From: Thermodesulfobacteriota bacterium
Lineage (GTDB): Bacteria; Desulfobacterota; BSN033; UBA1163
NCBI GenBank assembly: GCA_030024065.1
Contig: JASEIE010000034.1
Location: forward strand, 1-16,947
Length of the DNA stretch: 16,947 nucleotides
Reading direction: 5' to 3'
This document shows positions 15,774 through 16,947 of the stretch, one piece after another. A program made the position numbers and the translations under genes. The notes beneath the pieces were generated by a model. The model was given only the letters and a program-made list of their open reading frames with translations, made no database searches and had not been told where the DNA came from. The stretch's first letter is position 1. Every line of letters begins with the position of its first letter.

Positions 15774-15808
15774 GGGGGCTGACTAGCTGCTTCAAAAAAT
15801 CAGCCCCC
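15774..15808 (-). terminator. GC-rich hairpin between the TRAP binding protein and permease genes
   Basis: On the minus strand GGGGGCTGA (15808-15800) and TCAGCCCCC (15782-15774) form a perfect 9-bp stem with a 17-base loop, followed by C and TTTT. It lies between the stop of the binding protein gene and the permease start. It may be an attenuating terminator or a 3' stabiliser that gives more binding protein than permease. Confidence 0.6.
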
Positions 15809-15877
15809 AGATTATTACCCTTCGAGAGTTAAGAGAATTTAGTTTATGTATTTATTAAAATCGAGGGCAGCCCAAAC

Positions 15878-16885
15878 TCATTTTATCTCTTCAACAAATT
15901 TTATCAATTTTGCTGCGACTTCTCCGTGCCTCTTGAGCCATTTATCTTTGATTGTGGCAGCGGTCTTTTTAAATTTTTCCATTTCAGCTTTTGTTGGGGT
16001 GTAAACAATCATTCCCTTCTCTTTTAGGATTTCCACTGATTTTTTCTCTTCTTCGATGGTCTCTTTCAGCACAAATTCCCCGGATTCTGTGGCGCATTCC
16101 TGAATCAATTTTTGGATTTCTTTGGGTAGGCTGTTCCAAACCTCCAGGTTTATTAACATTGGAATTCCTATGTAGCCTAGATTAAGTATGGTTACGTATT
16201 TTTGAATCTCATAGTATTTTCGAGTGGCCATTGTAACATTACCGGTAATCGAACCATCTACGACCCCCTTAGCCATCGCCAAATATGCCTCGTCCCCTCC
16301 CATAACCACCACGCCTCCGCCCATTAGTGTAACGATCTCAGCTGTTAGAGGTCCGACAGTACGTATTTTAAGGCCTTTGAAATCATCCGGGGATCGAATT
16401 TCACGTTTATTGTTGCTTGCTTGAGCAAAGCCATAATACCCTGGGGCGAGCCAATAAACTCCTTGTTTTTCTAACTCTTTTTTTAGAACCTCTCCAAGAT
16501 ACCCATACCAACCCTTCTTCACCTGTTCGAATTCAGTAAATACGAAAGGGATATCGAAAATTTCCATCAGGGGAATGGCTCCCTGCATGGGACCGATGAC
16601 AACAGCCGCCATTTCTACTGCTCCTCTTTTTACGGCAGGGAAGAGGTCTCGAGCTGTAAAAAGCTGAGCTGCCGGATAAATTTCGATTGTCACCCTTCCT
16701 TTGGATTTCTCTTGGACCAGTTTTTCAAAAAACCTCGCTTGTTTTGCTACAGGCTGAGTCTCTGGCAGCTGATGAGCAAATTTAAGGACGATCGGTTTTT
16801 CTGCTGCCAATGAGTTAGAAGGTGAAATAAAAAGTAATGTTAGAAGAAAAACCAAACCCATTAAAACACTAAAACATTTTTTCAT
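15878..16885 (-). CDS. dctP: TRAP transporter substrate-binding protein, DctP family
   Basis: A 335-residue periplasmic or extracytoplasmic binding protein. It begins with a Sec signal peptide (MKK, hydrophobic core, SPSNSLAA with predicted cleavage after Ala28; no lipobox). The DctP fold shows VLKFAHQLPETQPVAKQARF, SKGRVTIEIYPAAQL, SPDDFKGLKIRTVG with Arg175 as the conserved carboxylate-binding Arg, then MGGDEAYLAMAKGVVDGSIT and KYYEIQKYVTI. It captures an organic acid and delivers it to the DctQM permease encoded next. Conserved Arg means a carboxylate ligand; identity is not readable. A strong AAAGGAGG (16901-16894) is spaced 8 bases from the ATG, consistent with high expression. Probably first gene of the transporter transcript; its promoter is not clear in the remaining 62 bases. 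Confidence 0.95.
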   Translation of the reverse strand: MKKCFSVLMGLVFLLTLLFISPSNSLAAEKPIVLKFAHQLPETQPVAKQARFFEKLVQEKSKGRVTIEIYPAAQLFTARDLFPAVKRGAVEMAAVVIGPMQGAIPLMEIFDIPFVFTEFEQVKKGWYGYLGEVLKKELEKQGVYWLAPGYYGFAQASNNKREIRSPDDFKGLKIRTVGPLTAEIVTLMGGGVVVMGGDEAYLAMAKGVVDGSITGNVTMATRKYYEIQKYVTILNLGYIGIPMLINLEVWNSLPKEIQKLIQECATESGEFVLKETIEEEKKSVEILKEKGMIVYTPTKAEMEKFKKTAATIKDKWLKRHGEVAAKLIKFVEEIK

Positions 16886-16893
16886 AACCCTTT

Positions 16894-16901
16894 CCTCCTT
16901 T
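16894..16901 (-). promoter_or_regulatory. Strong ribosome binding site of the TRAP binding protein gene
   Basis: AAAGGAGG on the minus strand, 8 bases from the ATG at 16885. It is near-perfect complementarity to the 16S rRNA 3' end and stronger than most sites in this window, as expected for an abundant binding protein. Confidence 0.75.
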
Positions 16902-16947
16902 CTTTTTTATTAGCCAATTCAAGAATTCAAAGCGTAATATTTTCGGT

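Noticed and set aside
15697..15795. 33-residue N-terminal extension of the DctQM protein from a TTG
   Set aside because: The start would lie in the loop of a GC-rich hairpin with no ribosome binding site. The ATG at 15696 has GGGAG 5 bases upstream.
16886..16947. Promoter for the TRAP operon in the last 62 bases
   Set aside because: TTGAAT and TAATAA occur on the minus strand but are only 12 bases apart, and no other properly spaced pair is convincing. The promoter may lie beyond the window.

Overview
The window reads as genomic DNA of a strictly anaerobic bacterium. It encodes an oxygen-sensitive 2-oxoacid:ferredoxin oxidoreductase, a tungsten/molybdenum-pterin enzyme of the aldehyde ferredoxin oxidoreductase (AOR) family, an electron-transfer flavoprotein (ETF), an Fe-S old-yellow-enzyme reductase and a TRAP transporter. 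This mix suits fatty-acid- or aromatic-degrading Desulfobacterota or syntrophic Firmicutes, but no rRNA or marker gene is present, so the taxon is inference.

Left part, + strand (1-4980): the 3' part of iorA, then iorB (ATGA overlap), an FAD-dependent fumarate reductase/tricarballylate dehydrogenase-like flavoprotein, etfB and etfA, all closely spaced and probably one operon. Positions 4981-5651 hold no convincing gene. They carry imperfect inverted repeats, a terminator-like hairpin near 5431-5480, a good sigma70-type promoter near 5499-5530, and a leader with mutually exclusive short hairpins next to the ribosome binding site of the next gene.

Middle, + strand (5652-12177): an AOR-family enzyme resembling BamB of class II benzoyl-CoA reductase, a MoaD/ThiS-like protein ending in Gly-Gly, a possible 39-residue peptide, a 2,4-dienoyl-CoA reductase/old-yellow-enzyme protein, a short protein resembling only the N-terminal part of the Fe-S L-serine dehydratase alpha domain, and an MmgE/PrpD family protein. 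It looks like a catabolic operon for an organic acid or its thioester: redox steps by the W/Mo enzyme and flavoproteins, then hydration/dehydration by the PrpD and serine-dehydratase-like proteins. The substrate cannot be read from sequence.

Right part, - strand (16885 down to 12548): a TRAP solute-binding protein with signal peptide, a fused DctQM permease and a CapA-family metallophosphoesterase-like protein. This block is convergent with the PrpD gene and visibly more A/T-rich. The 370-bp convergent gap (12178-12547) holds inverted repeats and perhaps a gene remnant.

Working model (inference): the transporter imports an organic acid, the AOR/OYE/PrpD set transforms it, and electrons move through ferredoxin (Ior, AOR) and ETF, with the FAD protein as the likely ETF partner.
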